Source: Cyclobacterium salsum (GTDB taxonomy: Bacteria; Bacteroidota; Bacteroidia; Cytophagales; Cyclobacteriaceae). Taken from it: a stretch of 64,000 nucleotides of DNA. Shown here one piece after another: positions 14,625 to 23,564 of this stretch (positions are counted from its first letter, which is position 1; each line of letters begins with the position of its first letter). The position numbers and the translations under genes were made by a program. A model generated the notes under the pieces. The model searched no databases. It had not been told where the DNA came from and saw nothing but the letters and a program-made list of their open reading frames with translations. The stretch lies in the NCBI RefSeq assembly GCF_010119245.1, contig NZ_WNKG01000002.1, forward strand, positions 496,001-560,000. The letters run 5' to 3'.

Positions 14625-16894
14625 GGCTTCATGATTTCCAAATGAACTTCTACAAACTTGGAAGCCGGGCACTGGCTCTCACCGGATCGGTTTCCAAGGG
14701 CCACCAACACATTTCCTTCGGGGAAGTAAACCGCCAGGCAGCCTTTCGTGATGGCGTAGGGTACGACTTGAAACCCTTCCAGGGTCCGTTCCTCCCCTTC
14801 AAAGATACTGGTGAGCTTCACCCGATCTCCAGCCTTGCACCCGTATTCCTGCATGTCGTCGGCATGCATCATGACCACCTCCCGACTATTGGCAATTCCC
14901 CGATACCGGTCATCATAGCCATAAACCGTGGTATTGAACTGGTCATGGCTGCGAATGGTCATAAGGGTAAAGGGAGTTTTCGGAGCCAAATAGGCGGGCA
15001 GTGGATTGACAGTTAGTTTTGCTTTTTGATCCCTGGTGTGAAAGGTACCTTCCCGGGCGCCGTTTGGCAGGTAGAATCCGCCGGGAACACGTACCCGTTG
15101 GTTATACTGCTCAAATCCCGGTATGACTTCTTCGATTTTGTCCCGGATTCGGTCATAATCGACTGCCATTCCCTCCCAATCCGTCGGGTTGTCTTTTCCC
15201 AGGACAGCCCGTGCCAAACCGCATACAATGGCTACTTCACTTTTGAGCTGATCGGATGCTGGTTCAAGGTCACCCTGCGACATGCGAACCCGGCCAGCCG
15301 TATCCTCCGTGCTGACCCACTGTGGTCCGGCCAAACTGATATCCTTTTCCGTTCGGCCCAGGCAGGGAAGTATCAGCGCCTTCTTCCCATGAATCAGGTG
15401 GCTGCGGTTTAGCTTGGTGGAAACCTGAACGGTCAGGTCACATTGCTGCAACCCCTGGAATACCTTGGTGGTGTCCGGGGCTGCCAGGGCAAAGTTGCCT
15501 CCCATTCCAAAAAATACCTGGGCTTTGCCGGAGAGCATGGCTTCTACCGCGCCCACCGCCCCTACCCCGTGGTGCCTGGGCGGATCGAATGAAAATGCCT
15601 TCCCAAGGCGATCCAGGAAGCTATCGGGCATTTTCTCCCAAATACCCATGGTGCGGTCCCCTTGCACGTTGCTATGGCCTCTAACCGGCAGCGTTCCGGC
15701 TCCTTTTTTGCCAATAGAACCTTTTACCAATAGGATATTGACGATTTCACGGATCGTATTTTCAGCATTGCGGTGTTGGGTAATGCCCATGGCCCAGGCG
15801 ATGATTATTTTCTTGCCGGAAGCAAGCAACTCGGCGGCCTCCCTGATTTTTTCTTCGGGCACACCACTCGCCGCTATTAATTCCTCGGGGTCAGTGGAAC
15901 CTAAATGGCGGATCAGTTCCTCATTGCCGCTGGTCTGCTGCTGAATAAAAGCATGGTCAAACACGTTGTTGTTACCGTTGGCATCCGCTTCCAAAAGCAT
16001 TTTGAGCAAGGCTTTTAGAAGGGGCAGGTCGCCGTTCAGTTTTACTTGAAGGTGCAGGTCATGAAGGACGGTTGGTTTGCCCATCCATTCCCAGGGTTTT
16101 TGGGGGTTTCTGAATTGGATCAGCCCTGTTTCGGGAAGAGGGTTTACCATAATGATTTTCCCGCCGTTTCGTTTGAGTTTTTCCAGGGAAGTGAGCATCC
16201 GTGGCGCATTGGTTCCGGGATTTTGCCCCAGCACCAGAAGCAGGTCTGCTTCCGGAATGTCGGCCAGGGTCACGGAAGCTTTCCCAATGCCCAGGGTTTC
16301 GGATAGGGCTTTTCCGGAGGCTTCGTGACACATATTCGAACAATCGGGCAGGTTATTGGTCCCAAATTGCCGGACAAAACATTGGTAGAGAAAAGCGGCT
16401 TCATTGCTCGTTCTGCCGGAAGTATAGAACAGGGCTTGATCCGGGTGGTCCAATTGGTTGAGTTTATCGGCAACAAGGGCAAAGGCCGCTTCCCAGGAAA
16501 TGGGGCGGTAATGGCTGGCGTTTTCATCCAGGACCATGGGTTGGGTCAGGCGACCCTGCTTTTCCAGCCAATGGTCGGATTTTTCTGCTAGCTCCTTGAT
16601 GCTGAATTGCTCGAAGAAGGAAGGTTGTATTCGTTTGTAGCCCGATTCCCAGGCTACCGCCTTGGCCCCATTTTCACAATATTCTGCTATTTTAGATACA
16701 TCCTGGGCATCAGGGTCCGGCCAGGCACAACTGGGGCAATCAAATCCCTTGGGTTGATTCAAATTCAAGAGGGTTTTTACCCCCCGTCCAATATGGGTTT
16801 CTTCCCAAAGCGAATAAGCCACTGACTGAATGGACCGCAGTCCGGCGGCCGTTTTGGGAGGAGGGCTGAGTTTTACGATTCTTTTTGGGCTCAT
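14621..16894 (-). CDS. FdhF/YdeP-family molybdopterin oxidoreductase
   Basis: The 757-residue protein is a bis-MGD molybdoenzyme related to formate dehydrogenase H and E. coli YdeP. It has the YdeP-type N-terminus with C53, C56 and C73 (GFDCPSCAWPDP, EYCENGAKAV), the SNMCHEASGKAL segment near residue 190, LLVLGQNPGTNAPRM, the GHSNVQGDRTMG region near 410, and a molybdopterin dinucleotide-binding domain at the C-terminus (about 640-750). No signal peptide is seen, so it is cytosolic. YdeP-type proteins are poorly characterised; acid resistance and formate oxidation have been suggested. There are no electron-transfer subunits beside it. FdhD follows with a 4-base overlap and is its likely maturase. 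Confidence 0.9.
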   Translation of the reverse strand: MSPKRIVKLSPPPKTAAGLRSIQSVAYSLWEETHIGRGVKTLLNLNQPKGFDCPSCAWPDPDAQDVSKIAEYCENGAKAVAWESGYKRIQPSFFEQFSIKELAEKSDHWLEKQGRLTQPMVLDENASHYRPISWEAAFALVADKLNQLDHPDQALFYTSGRTSNEAAFLYQCFVRQFGTNNLPDCSNMCHEASGKALSETLGIGKASVTLADIPEADLLLVLGQNPGTNAPRMLTSLEKLKRNGGKIIMVNPLPETGLIQFRNPQKPWEWMGKPTVLHDLHLQVKLNGDLPLLKALLKMLLEADANGNNNVFDHAFIQQQTSGNEELIRHLGSTDPEELIAASGVPEEKIREAAELLASGKKIIIAWAMGITQHRNAENTIREIVNILLVKGSIGKKGAGTLPVRGHSNVQGDRTMGIWEKMPDSFLDRLGKAFSFDPPRHHGVGAVGAVEAMLSGKAQVFFGMGGNFALAAPDTTKVFQGLQQCDLTVQVSTKLNRSHLIHGKKALILPCLGRTEKDISLAGPQWVSTEDTAGRVRMSQGDLEPASDQLKSEVAIVCGLARAVLGKDNPTDWEGMAVDYDRIRDKIEEVIPGFEQYNQRVRVPGGFYLPNGAREGTFHTRDQKAKLTVNPLPAYLAPKTPFTLMTIRSHDQFNTTVYGYDDRYRGIANSREVVMMHADDMQEYGCKAGDRVKLTSIFEGEERTLEGFQVVPYAITKGCLAVYFPEGNVLVALGNRSGESQCPASKFVEVHLEIMKP

Positions 16895-17150
16895 TTTCTT
16901 TGGGTTAATTGGCCTAGGCAGTGCCGGTAAGGTTAAAGAAAAGCAAACTTTATAATATTCCCATAGATGCTACAAAAAATTATTTGAATTGGGTTAATTG
17001 ACGAGGTTAGTTCTAGGGCCGCTGGCTGATTACAGGACCCATACCGGTGCTCAGCTATTCACATCTTTTAAAAATCACCCAGATTACTATTTCAACTATT
17101 AATTAAGCAGGCGAACCAAAATGTATTCCTTCTTTTAGGATGTTGATCAA

Positions 17151-17471
17151 TTACACGGACGGCGGGGGATCCATTTTTGAAAGTTCATATTTCAAAAAGC
17201 CACGCAAACTTAAGTCCTCATCCAAATCAGGCCAATGGATAGCTACACCATCATTGATAAAGCCAATCAGCTGCTATTCTTTTGCTCCAGCCAGAAGTTT
17301 AAAATCAGATAAAGGCCGTTTCAAGACCTTTTTATTATTTAATAATACGATGATCAGATCCAGCTCACGGTCAAACCAACTATTTTTCATACGTAAGCCC
17401 TCTTCAAAGATAAGCTGGTCTATAGGGGCACTTGCTCTTTTATTGACTATTTTATCTTTGGAAGTATCCAT
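17151..17471 (-). pseudogene. DUF2442-family gene with an in-frame TAG
   Basis: Read through one TAG at 17274-17276, the frame encodes 106 residues of a DUF2442-like protein: LRMKNSWFDRELDLIIVLLNNKKVLKRPL before the stop and GVAIHWPDLDEDLSLRGFL after it. The WPDLDEDxSxxGxL end is the family hallmark, so sequence beyond the stop is clearly gene-like. As written, translation gives only 65 residues. The start overlaps the end of the DUF4160 gene by 20 bases, as is usual for this pair, which is often proposed to be a toxin-antitoxin-like module. The gene is probably inactive, unless the stop is a sequencing error or is read through. Confidence 0.75.
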
Positions 17472-17691
17472 ACCATTGTTCCTTTAAAAACTCCTGATGT
17501 TGGATGATCAGGCGTTTGATTTGTCGCCTTTCTTGAAGCGTAAATCAGTAAGCATATTCTTCTTCGATCGTGGGCGCTAACCACCATTTGCCTCGGCCTT
17601 CTCCCTTCTTAATATGTACATGGACTGGTTCATTACCTTTATCCGAATAAAAGTAGAACGTAAAGCCATTTTGGGCAAGTACTTTTGGCAT
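17452..17691 (-). pseudogene. DUF4160-family gene with an in-frame TGA
   Basis: From the ATG at 17691, the frame encodes a short DUF4160 protein: an N-terminal half with YFYSDKGNEPVHVHIKKG (the H-V-H core typical of the family) and GKWWLAP, then a TGA at 17545-17547 (codon 49), then the matching C-terminal half TLQERRQIKRLI and HQEFLKEQW. The stop replaces a residue between EEEYAY and FTLQERR that is usually glycine or serine in relatives. Only 48 residues would be made. It forms the usual pair with the DUF2442 gene, which carries its own stop. Small proteins of this kind are common in environmental bacteria; their function is unproven. Confidence 0.75.
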
Positions 17692-17820
17692 TATGTAAAA
17701 ATAGCATTTTTGTCTTACTGGTTCACCCCGGGAGCTCGATTATTTTGAGGAATTGCCGGACGTTTTCCGATGCCATTATTCCAGGCAGTTTTTAAGAATA
17801 TAAATCAACATTGAGAGGCT

Positions 17821-20265
17821 TCAATTGGTCACCCGTTTCTGTTCTTCTTGGGAGCCTACTTTTCTGTCTCTTGTTCCTTTGATTTTGCTATTCCCAAACT
17901 TATAGGTATAGGTGGCCATGAATACTCTTTTTTCAAATTTGAGTCTACCTGAAAAATCGATATCAGCGGCCTCAAATGACCGCCACCTTACTTGATTGGT
18001 TTCGAGAATGTCATTGCAGGATACCCTTATTACCCCGGCTTTTTCAAACTCCTTTTGAATTCCGATGTTGATAAAGCCTCTGGACAGCCAATTGAAATAT
18101 CCGTTGATGACGGGAGAACTATAATTCCCCGTCACCTCTACGGTGTATTTTTTGGGAAGCGTAAAGGTATTGTTCAACACGACCTGCAGCCCTTTCTGCT
18201 CTACCTCATAAACCTCTCCATTTAGCACTGAATTGACTTTTTGAAAATTTGCAGTGACGTTGTTTTGGGTTTCCCACCAGGGTGTCACTTCCAAAGGGAC
18301 AGCGACCATCATGGAAATTGTCTGCCGCCGGTCAATATTATCCGTTCTCAGGAACATTGTGTTGGTCTCTTCATCGAGCGTGGGTTGAAAACGTGCGATT
18401 ACATCTTTGTCTATGCTATGCTGAACTGATAACATCCAACTTTTGTAGGAATAGTCTGTTTTGATGGTATTGGTGTAGGTAGGAAGGATGTTTTCATTTC
18501 CCGAGAAAAAAGTAAACGGGTCAGAAAAAATTGCATAAGGTGCCATCTCATTGAAGGTAGGGCGGGTAATCCTGCGTCCGTAGGACAAATGAATCAGGTT
18601 GTCAGAATTGATTTTTCTGGATAAAAATGCCGTTGGAAAGAAATCACCGTAGCCCCTCTCAATAATTTTTTCACCTGCGACGGTAGTCAGGGTTGTCTGG
18701 GTATTCTCGTATCGGAGACCTGCATTCAAAGTAGTCTTTCCATCAAGTTCGATTTTGGCAGAGGAAAAAGCAGCCAGGATATCTTCATGTAGATCACCAT
18801 CGTTGCTGAACGTTGGATTAAACATCCAATCCAACCCTAGTTTCTTTTCAAAGACAACCGTGTTAGTAAGTTTTGAAAAGGTGCCCCGGATACCTGACTC
18901 GACAGCTACTGATTCTCCTATTTTCATCGAATGGTTCATATCAGTCACCCAAAGCTCAATGGGCGTATCCTTGGATATCCTGATTTCCTCTGACTTGATC
19001 ATATCATTTGATTCATTATAATTCATGATGGTATACCACGATGGGTTAGAATTATTGTAGGTTAAGTAATCTACATTGGAACTGATAACTTGCCCATTTC
19101 TGAAAGTGTGCTGTAGATTGATATTGCCCATGATATGGCTCCAGTAGCTATCATCAATCGTAGTCATCCTAAAAAGGGTATCCGGAGAGATGGAATAATT
19201 GGATTTAGTAATGTTCGGTGCAGACCTATTCAAACCGTTATAATAGCCGCTAACCAAACCACTTACGATGGTATTCTTCCCTAATTTATAGTCAAATCCA
19301 GTCTGGTAATTGATGGTCTTTCTGTTTGTGAAGCGTTCTATGTCTGTTTCGATTCGAATGTCTTCAAATCCATTGTTGTTGCCTCTAAATTGTACCCATT
19401 GCTGATCCTGATCAACATACGTTCCAGACAAAATTCCAAACCAACTGAATTTCGGTCCTTGATGGTTGAGATTGAAGCTCATATTGCCATTATAACCAGA
19501 TCCATAGCCTTGCCCGACAGTCAGGGATCCATTGGTGCCTATCATATCATTGTCTTTTTTCATCACGATATTGATAAACCCTGCATCCCCATCAGCATCA
19601 TAGTTGGCAGGGGGGACAGTAATGATTTCGATCTTTTCGACATCACTCGAATTGAGACCGGCCAGCATCTGATAAGCCGCCTCTAGGGGCATTCTGAATC
19701 TTTGGCCATTCATCAGGATTACCACTCCGTTTTTTCCTAAGACAGAGAGCGAATTACTCTGCCTGTTTACCGATACACCGGGAGACCTATCCAACACATC
19801 GAGGACCGACAATCCTGCTGCAGAAATGCTGTTCGCCACATTGACAACCATTTTCCCCTGTTCCAACTCAAAAAACGGCCTTGTTGCCGTTACCGTCACT
19901 TCATCCAGGTTCTGGTCTTCTTCATGCAATAGGATAGCTGCTACTTCACTTTTTTCTGTCCCCAAAAAACGGAACACCGGTGAATAGGTTTTCGCATATC
20001 CCAAAATGGTTACTTCCACAAAGTATTCCCCTTTTGGGATATCTGTAAAAATATAGTCTCCGGATTCATTGGAAATCGCACCTTTGATCATGGAGGAATC
20101 AAGTTCAGTCCTAAGCAGCACATTGGCATAAGGGATGGGCTTACCGGAAACATCCTGAATAGTGCCATTGATCTGGGATTGCCCAATCCCATCAAAAGCA
20201 GTGAAAAATTGAAGAAGGATTAAAACGGGTAGTGCACGTGTTATTTTAAGTAATGATCTCCTCAT
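17821..20265 (-). CDS. Outer-membrane beta-barrel family protein, paralogue 1
   Basis: The 814-residue protein has a signal peptide (about 1-25), a carboxypeptidase-regulatory-like domain (about 28-115, with GKPIPYANVLLRTELDSS), a plug-like domain with DVLDRSPGVSVNR, VLMNGQRF-type residues and VEKIEIITVPPANYDADGDAGFINIVMK, and a barrel of the PF14905 type ending in the TYTYKFGNSKIKG motif. It looks like a TonB-receptor-related barrel, but without the usual N-terminal TonB-box signal I could point to; ligand unknown. A close paralogue, about three-quarters identical over the C-terminal third by eye, lies at 27407-29824 in the same orientation, on the other side of the imelysin operon. The ATG at 20265 gives a standard signal peptide. 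Confidence 0.85.
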   Translation of the reverse strand: MRRSLLKITRALPVLILLQFFTAFDGIGQSQINGTIQDVSGKPIPYANVLLRTELDSSMIKGAISNESGDYIFTDIPKGEYFVEVTILGYAKTYSPVFRFLGTEKSEVAAILLHEEDQNLDEVTVTATRPFFELEQGKMVVNVANSISAAGLSVLDVLDRSPGVSVNRQSNSLSVLGKNGVVILMNGQRFRMPLEAAYQMLAGLNSSDVEKIEIITVPPANYDADGDAGFINIVMKKDNDMIGTNGSLTVGQGYGSGYNGNMSFNLNHQGPKFSWFGILSGTYVDQDQQWVQFRGNNNGFEDIRIETDIERFTNRKTINYQTGFDYKLGKNTIVSGLVSGYYNGLNRSAPNITKSNYSISPDTLFRMTTIDDSYWSHIMGNINLQHTFRNGQVISSNVDYLTYNNSNPSWYTIMNYNESNDMIKSEEIRISKDTPIELWVTDMNHSMKIGESVAVESGIRGTFSKLTNTVVFEKKLGLDWMFNPTFSNDGDLHEDILAAFSSAKIELDGKTTLNAGLRYENTQTTLTTVAGEKIIERGYGDFFPTAFLSRKINSDNLIHLSYGRRITRPTFNEMAPYAIFSDPFTFFSGNENILPTYTNTIKTDYSYKSWMLSVQHSIDKDVIARFQPTLDEETNTMFLRTDNIDRRQTISMMVAVPLEVTPWWETQNNVTANFQKVNSVLNGEVYEVEQKGLQVVLNNTFTLPKKYTVEVTGNYSSPVINGYFNWLSRGFINIGIQKEFEKAGVIRVSCNDILETNQVRWRSFEAADIDFSGRLKFEKRVFMATYTYKFGNSKIKGTRDRKVGSQEEQKRVTN

Positions 20266-20292
20266 TTCGAAATCTTTTTTTTCTAGAAACAA

Positions 20293-21197
20293 TCCAGCGA
20301 CGACTTTCTAAATAGGAGCAATTGGTTGGAACTGGATTTTTAAAGATTTTATTTTTCACTATTTTTTTACCCCTAACTTATTTGCAATAAAAAACCTGAT
20401 TCTAAGCTACCCCTTTTATCCTGTCAATGCTTTCGCTAATGTTGCGATCTCTTTCTATATTGTTGTGACGGTAATAACTTATCACTTTAAATAGGACTTT
20501 ATTACCAAATCCTATAAAATATTTGGGACACTTGGACTGAAGATTTAAATCGTTTCATTGCCATCGATTAAATGAAGGAATCAATCCATTATTGAGATTT
20601 TTCAGTTTTTTGGAAAAGGGAAACAGATATCAAACCGGGTTTATTCAATTGTCAATGCGCTTTTTCAAAATGCTATTGTTGGTATGGTTAAAATTACCAA
20701 AGACGAATTAGATCCGTTAGCACTGATGTTTCAATTAATAGTAAAATGGAACCATTTCTTCCAGGTGCTGGTCTTCAATGAGATGGTCTGTCTTTCGGTT
20801 ACCACTTGTTATCTTTCAGTTAGATAATTATTTGGGGCAATTATTGCCTTCTTTTTACGAAAAAAATGGAATTTCTTCCACGACCTTTTAAGTGCAGTGG
20901 CCAGCGATTTTCATGGCTCTTTGGATCCATTTCTCATCCAGAAATTTGCTTATTTGAGAAAATTACCAGGTGATTTTCGATAAAACTGCGATTAAATGGA
21001 CAGCCATATGGTCTTCCGCCGCTATCGAAAAGGATGGGAACTATTTTCCCTGCAAATCACATCCAAGCGCCCGATTGGCCGAGGTATGGTCCCAGTAATG
21101 ATAGCAAGCAACCCGGAGAAATCAGAATTGCTGTCCGTGATTTTGCCGGAAAATCTTCATCTAATCATTCTTTTGCAACAGGCGGTATTTTATTTAC
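20293..21197. other. Gene-poor intergenic region, possibly decayed coding sequence
   Basis: About 900 bases between the first barrel gene and the imelysin operon hold no convincing gene. Short frames at 20684-20830, 20996-21208 and 21034-21225 have no recognisable start region or family match and overlap each other in different frames. The last part reads like fragments of an extracellular domain spread over two frames (KQPGEIRIAVRDFAGKSSS), so this may be a decayed gene. Nothing else was identified. Confidence 0.4.
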
Positions 21198-21212
21198 AAT
21201 TAATCTAAATAA
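21198..21212. promoter_or_regulatory. Iron-regulator-like box, upstream copy
   Basis: AATTAATCTAAATAA occurs here and again, identically, at 21257-21271. This copy ends 3 bases before the -33 element of the imelysin operon promoter. The AT-rich TTTAGATTAATT core resembles Fur-type sites found ahead of iron-uptake genes in Bacteroidota; the assignment to Fur is inferred. Confidence 0.5.
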
Positions 21213-21215
21213 TTT

Positions 21216-21245
21216 TTGTATTTAACTTTTCTGAATTTAACTTTG
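21216..21245 (+). promoter_or_regulatory. Bacteroidota-type promoter of the imelysin operon
   Basis: TTG (21216-21218), exactly 19 bases, then TAACTTTG (21238-21245) is a full match to the TTG-N19-TAnnTTTG promoter. Transcription would start near 21252, about 47 bases before the first ATG. It is bracketed by two identical 15-base boxes. Confidence 0.7.
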
Positions 21246-21256
21246 CCTTATATTAT

Positions 21257-21271
21257 AATTAATCTAAATAA
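21257..21271. promoter_or_regulatory. Iron-regulator-like box, downstream copy
   Basis: This is the second identical copy of AATTAATCTAAATAA, 59 bases from the first. It covers the region just after the expected transcription start, where a bound repressor would block the operon. Confidence 0.5.
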
Positions 21272-21298
21272 AACCTGATCGCATAAACGTTAATTGAA

Positions 21299-22450
21299 AT
21301 GAATTACAAACAAGCTTCGCTCATTGCTTTTTCCGGATTGATGGCGTTTTCCTGCATGGAGGACGATGTCCCTGGTAATGAAGCCATTAATCCGCCTGCA
21401 ACGTATGTTTTTGAACGAGATGGAGCCTCTACTGTCAGTTACCAAGGGCAGACAGATCGCCTGAACATGCTCTCTGAAATGAAAAGTTATCTGGTATCCG
21501 GAGACCAGGGAGAAGCACTTTCGTTTCAGAAATTATTGGACATGTATTCCAATACGAATGACCCGTTTTCTGATCAGGGGTTGAATGAGGCCACTACGAA
21601 ACAGCTTGAAAATAAGACCAATGCAGCACAGATTGATTTTTTCAAGGGGTTGATGTCAGAGGCAGCTGAAGTCAGTCAGGAGGTTGCGACCAACAACACG
21701 GCTGCCGCCAATGGTGTTGCCGGAAGAGTAGAAAGAGGTACCACCGGGAATTTTGTCAATGTAAACGAAAAAGGATGGGAGTTTACCCAGCTTATTGAAA
21801 AAGGACTGATGGGAGCGGTTTTTTATGACCAGATTTTTAACGCCTATCTCAGTGAATCTAAAATTGGAGAGGGAGTGGACAACGAGAATCTGGTGGAAGG
21901 GGAAAATTACACGGCCATGGAGCATCATTGGGATGAAGCTTTTGGTTACTGGGGAGTACCCAGGGATTTTCCACAAGGCGAACCGGCATTATCGCCTGAA
22001 TACAAACGATTCTGGGCCAACTATACCGACGGAAGAGATGATTTACTCAATGTAAGCCAGCCCCTTATGGATGCCTATATTTTAGGTAGGGCAGCAATCG
22101 TAGCCGACAACCATACGGTAAAAAGTGAGCAGGTGGATGTGATCATTGATTTGCACGAACTGGTATCTGCTGCCACGGCAGTGCACTATATCAATGATTC
22201 CATGGGGTACTTGTCATCCGGAGATCAGGGTAACCTTTTGCATGCCATGTCTGAGGCCTATACCTTCGTGAGTGCCCTCCAATATAGCCCCCGCAAAAAG
22301 ATCAATCAAAGCGATATTAATGAAATCCTGAATAGTGACCTGGGCACGGATGGTAATTTCTGGCTCGTAAGTATTGAAAGCCTGCTAGATGCCAGGGATA
22401 AATTAACCACAGCTTATCCCGAATTAAAAGATCATGAAGATGTATTGTAA
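21299..22450 (+). CDS. DUF4856 lipoprotein, first gene of the imelysin operon
   Basis: The 383-residue protein has a lipobox-type signal (AFSC, C19) followed by EDDVPGNEAINPP and then a helical DUF4856 domain (VSYQGQTDRLNMLSEMKSYL, AMEHHWDEAFGYWGVP, KKINQSDINEILNSDLG). DUF4856 proteins are related in fold and context to imelysin-type iron-uptake proteins and are nearly always found beside them. It is probably held in the outer or inner membrane and binds iron or a haem-like ligand. It overlaps the imelysin gene by 17 bases and is preceded by a promoter with two iron-regulator-like boxes. Confidence 0.9.
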   Translation: MNYKQASLIAFSGLMAFSCMEDDVPGNEAINPPATYVFERDGASTVSYQGQTDRLNMLSEMKSYLVSGDQGEALSFQKLLDMYSNTNDPFSDQGLNEATTKQLENKTNAAQIDFFKGLMSEAAEVSQEVATNNTAAANGVAGRVERGTTGNFVNVNEKGWEFTQLIEKGLMGAVFYDQIFNAYLSESKIGEGVDNENLVEGENYTAMEHHWDEAFGYWGVPRDFPQGEPALSPEYKRFWANYTDGRDDLLNVSQPLMDAYILGRAAIVADNHTVKSEQVDVIIDLHELVSAATAVHYINDSMGYLSSGDQGNLLHAMSEAYTFVSALQYSPRKKINQSDINEILNSDLGTDGNFWLVSIESLLDARDKLTTAYPELKDHEDVL

Positions 22451-23564
22451 GCACCTGTTCGTTTCAGTATTGGTGGTAACGGGCCTAATGGGTCTGTTAC
22501 TTTCCTGTGTGGAAGATTCGGGGGAGGAAAATCAGCAGGAGACCTTCAGAAAACCTGTTTTGGAAAATCTGGCAAGCAATGTCATCATACCCGGGTATGA
22601 AAACCTCCATGCCCAAATGACGCTTCTGGACCAATCGGTTAAAAATTTCACCTCCGATCCGAATCAAGCCAATCTGACGGCACTTCGAACGGATTTCATA
22701 AGCACCTATTCACAATGGGAAAAAGTCTCCTTTTTGGAATTTGGTCCTGCATTTTCCCAGACGTTAAGAGCGGAGTTCAATACGTTTCCCACTGACAATT
22801 TTTCCATTGACAATGCGATTGAATCCGGCGATTTTTCCTTAACAGGTTTCAGCACTGCAAATCGCCGGGGTTTGCCAGCCATGGATTATCTGATTTATGG
22901 CCTGGCGGATACCGATGAGGAAATCATTGCAAAATACAGCATTGATGAAAATGCCGGGAACCGCAAAGAATACCTGTTGGCCGTCAGCCAACTTATTTTG
23001 AATAAGATCGATTTGGTCTATAACCAATGGCTTCCTTCTGGCGGGAATTTTCAGGAGGAGTTTATCCAAAAAGACGGTACCGATGTAGGCTCTTCTTTTG
23101 GCGAAATGGTCAATGCGCTTTCGCAGTACCTGGAACGGTTCAGTAGAGATGCGCGGATGGGTATTCCGCTGGGCAAAAGATCCCAGGGGGTTATCATCCC
23201 GAGAAATGTGGAGGCCTATTACAGCCAGCAATCAATTCCTCTTTTACAAGCGCATATTTCAGGAATGAAGGATTTTTATCTTGGAAAGCAGGGAGATACT
23301 GATGGCAAAGGCTTTTATGAATTACTTCAGGAAATCAGAGCTGGAGAAGACGAGGGCTTGGCCAATCGGATTCTGGCTCAATTTGACCTGATTCTGAGCA
23401 GACTTGATCAGGTACCTTCTCCGCTTTCAACTATCATTCAGACCAACCCTGCCCCTGCGGAGGCAGCACATCAGGAATTGCAAAAGCAGGTCATTCTCAT
23501 CAAAACAGAATTTTCCTCAGCACTGGGCGTGCTGATTACCTATCAGGACAATGATGGAGACTAA
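22434..23564 (+). CDS. Imelysin family lipoprotein (M75/IrpA-like)
   Basis: The 376-residue product carries a lipobox (LLLSC, C25) and an imelysin-like domain made of two helical halves: YENLHAQMTLLDQSVKNF near residue 55, SQWEKVSFLEFGPA near 98, GLPAMDYLIYGL near 145 and SALGVLITYQDNDGD at the end. Imelysin proteins are iron-regulated envelope proteins (IrpA, ICMP, EfeO relatives) thought to bind iron or haem; most are not peptidases despite the M75 label. The start overlaps the previous gene's end. The next gene's ATG comes directly after the stop, so all four genes of this operon are tightly packed. Confidence 0.9.
   Translation: MKMYCKHLFVSVLVVTGLMGLLLSCVEDSGEENQQETFRKPVLENLASNVIIPGYENLHAQMTLLDQSVKNFTSDPNQANLTALRTDFISTYSQWEKVSFLEFGPAFSQTLRAEFNTFPTDNFSIDNAIESGDFSLTGFSTANRRGLPAMDYLIYGLADTDEEIIAKYSIDENAGNRKEYLLAVSQLILNKIDLVYNQWLPSGGNFQEEFIQKDGTDVGSSFGEMVNALSQYLERFSRDARMGIPLGKRSQGVIIPRNVEAYYSQQSIPLLQAHISGMKDFYLGKQGDTDGKGFYELLQEIRAGEDEGLANRILAQFDLILSRLDQVPSPLSTIIQTNPAPAEAAHQELQKQVILIKTEFSSALGVLITYQDNDGD

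Noticed and set aside
17545-17547. UGA in the DUF4160 gene as a selenocysteine codon
   Set aside because: The replaced residue is normally glycine or serine, no selenocysteine hairpin follows, and the partner gene carries a TAG, so simple nonsense mutations are more likely.
20684-20830. A 48-codon gene in the gap before the imelysin operon
   Set aside because: No family resemblance, poor codon pattern and no start signal; probably chance or decay.
21034-21225. A 63-codon gene ending in the promoter region of the imelysin operon
   Set aside because: It overlaps another frame, runs through one of the regulatory boxes and the promoter's -33 element, and has no intact domain.
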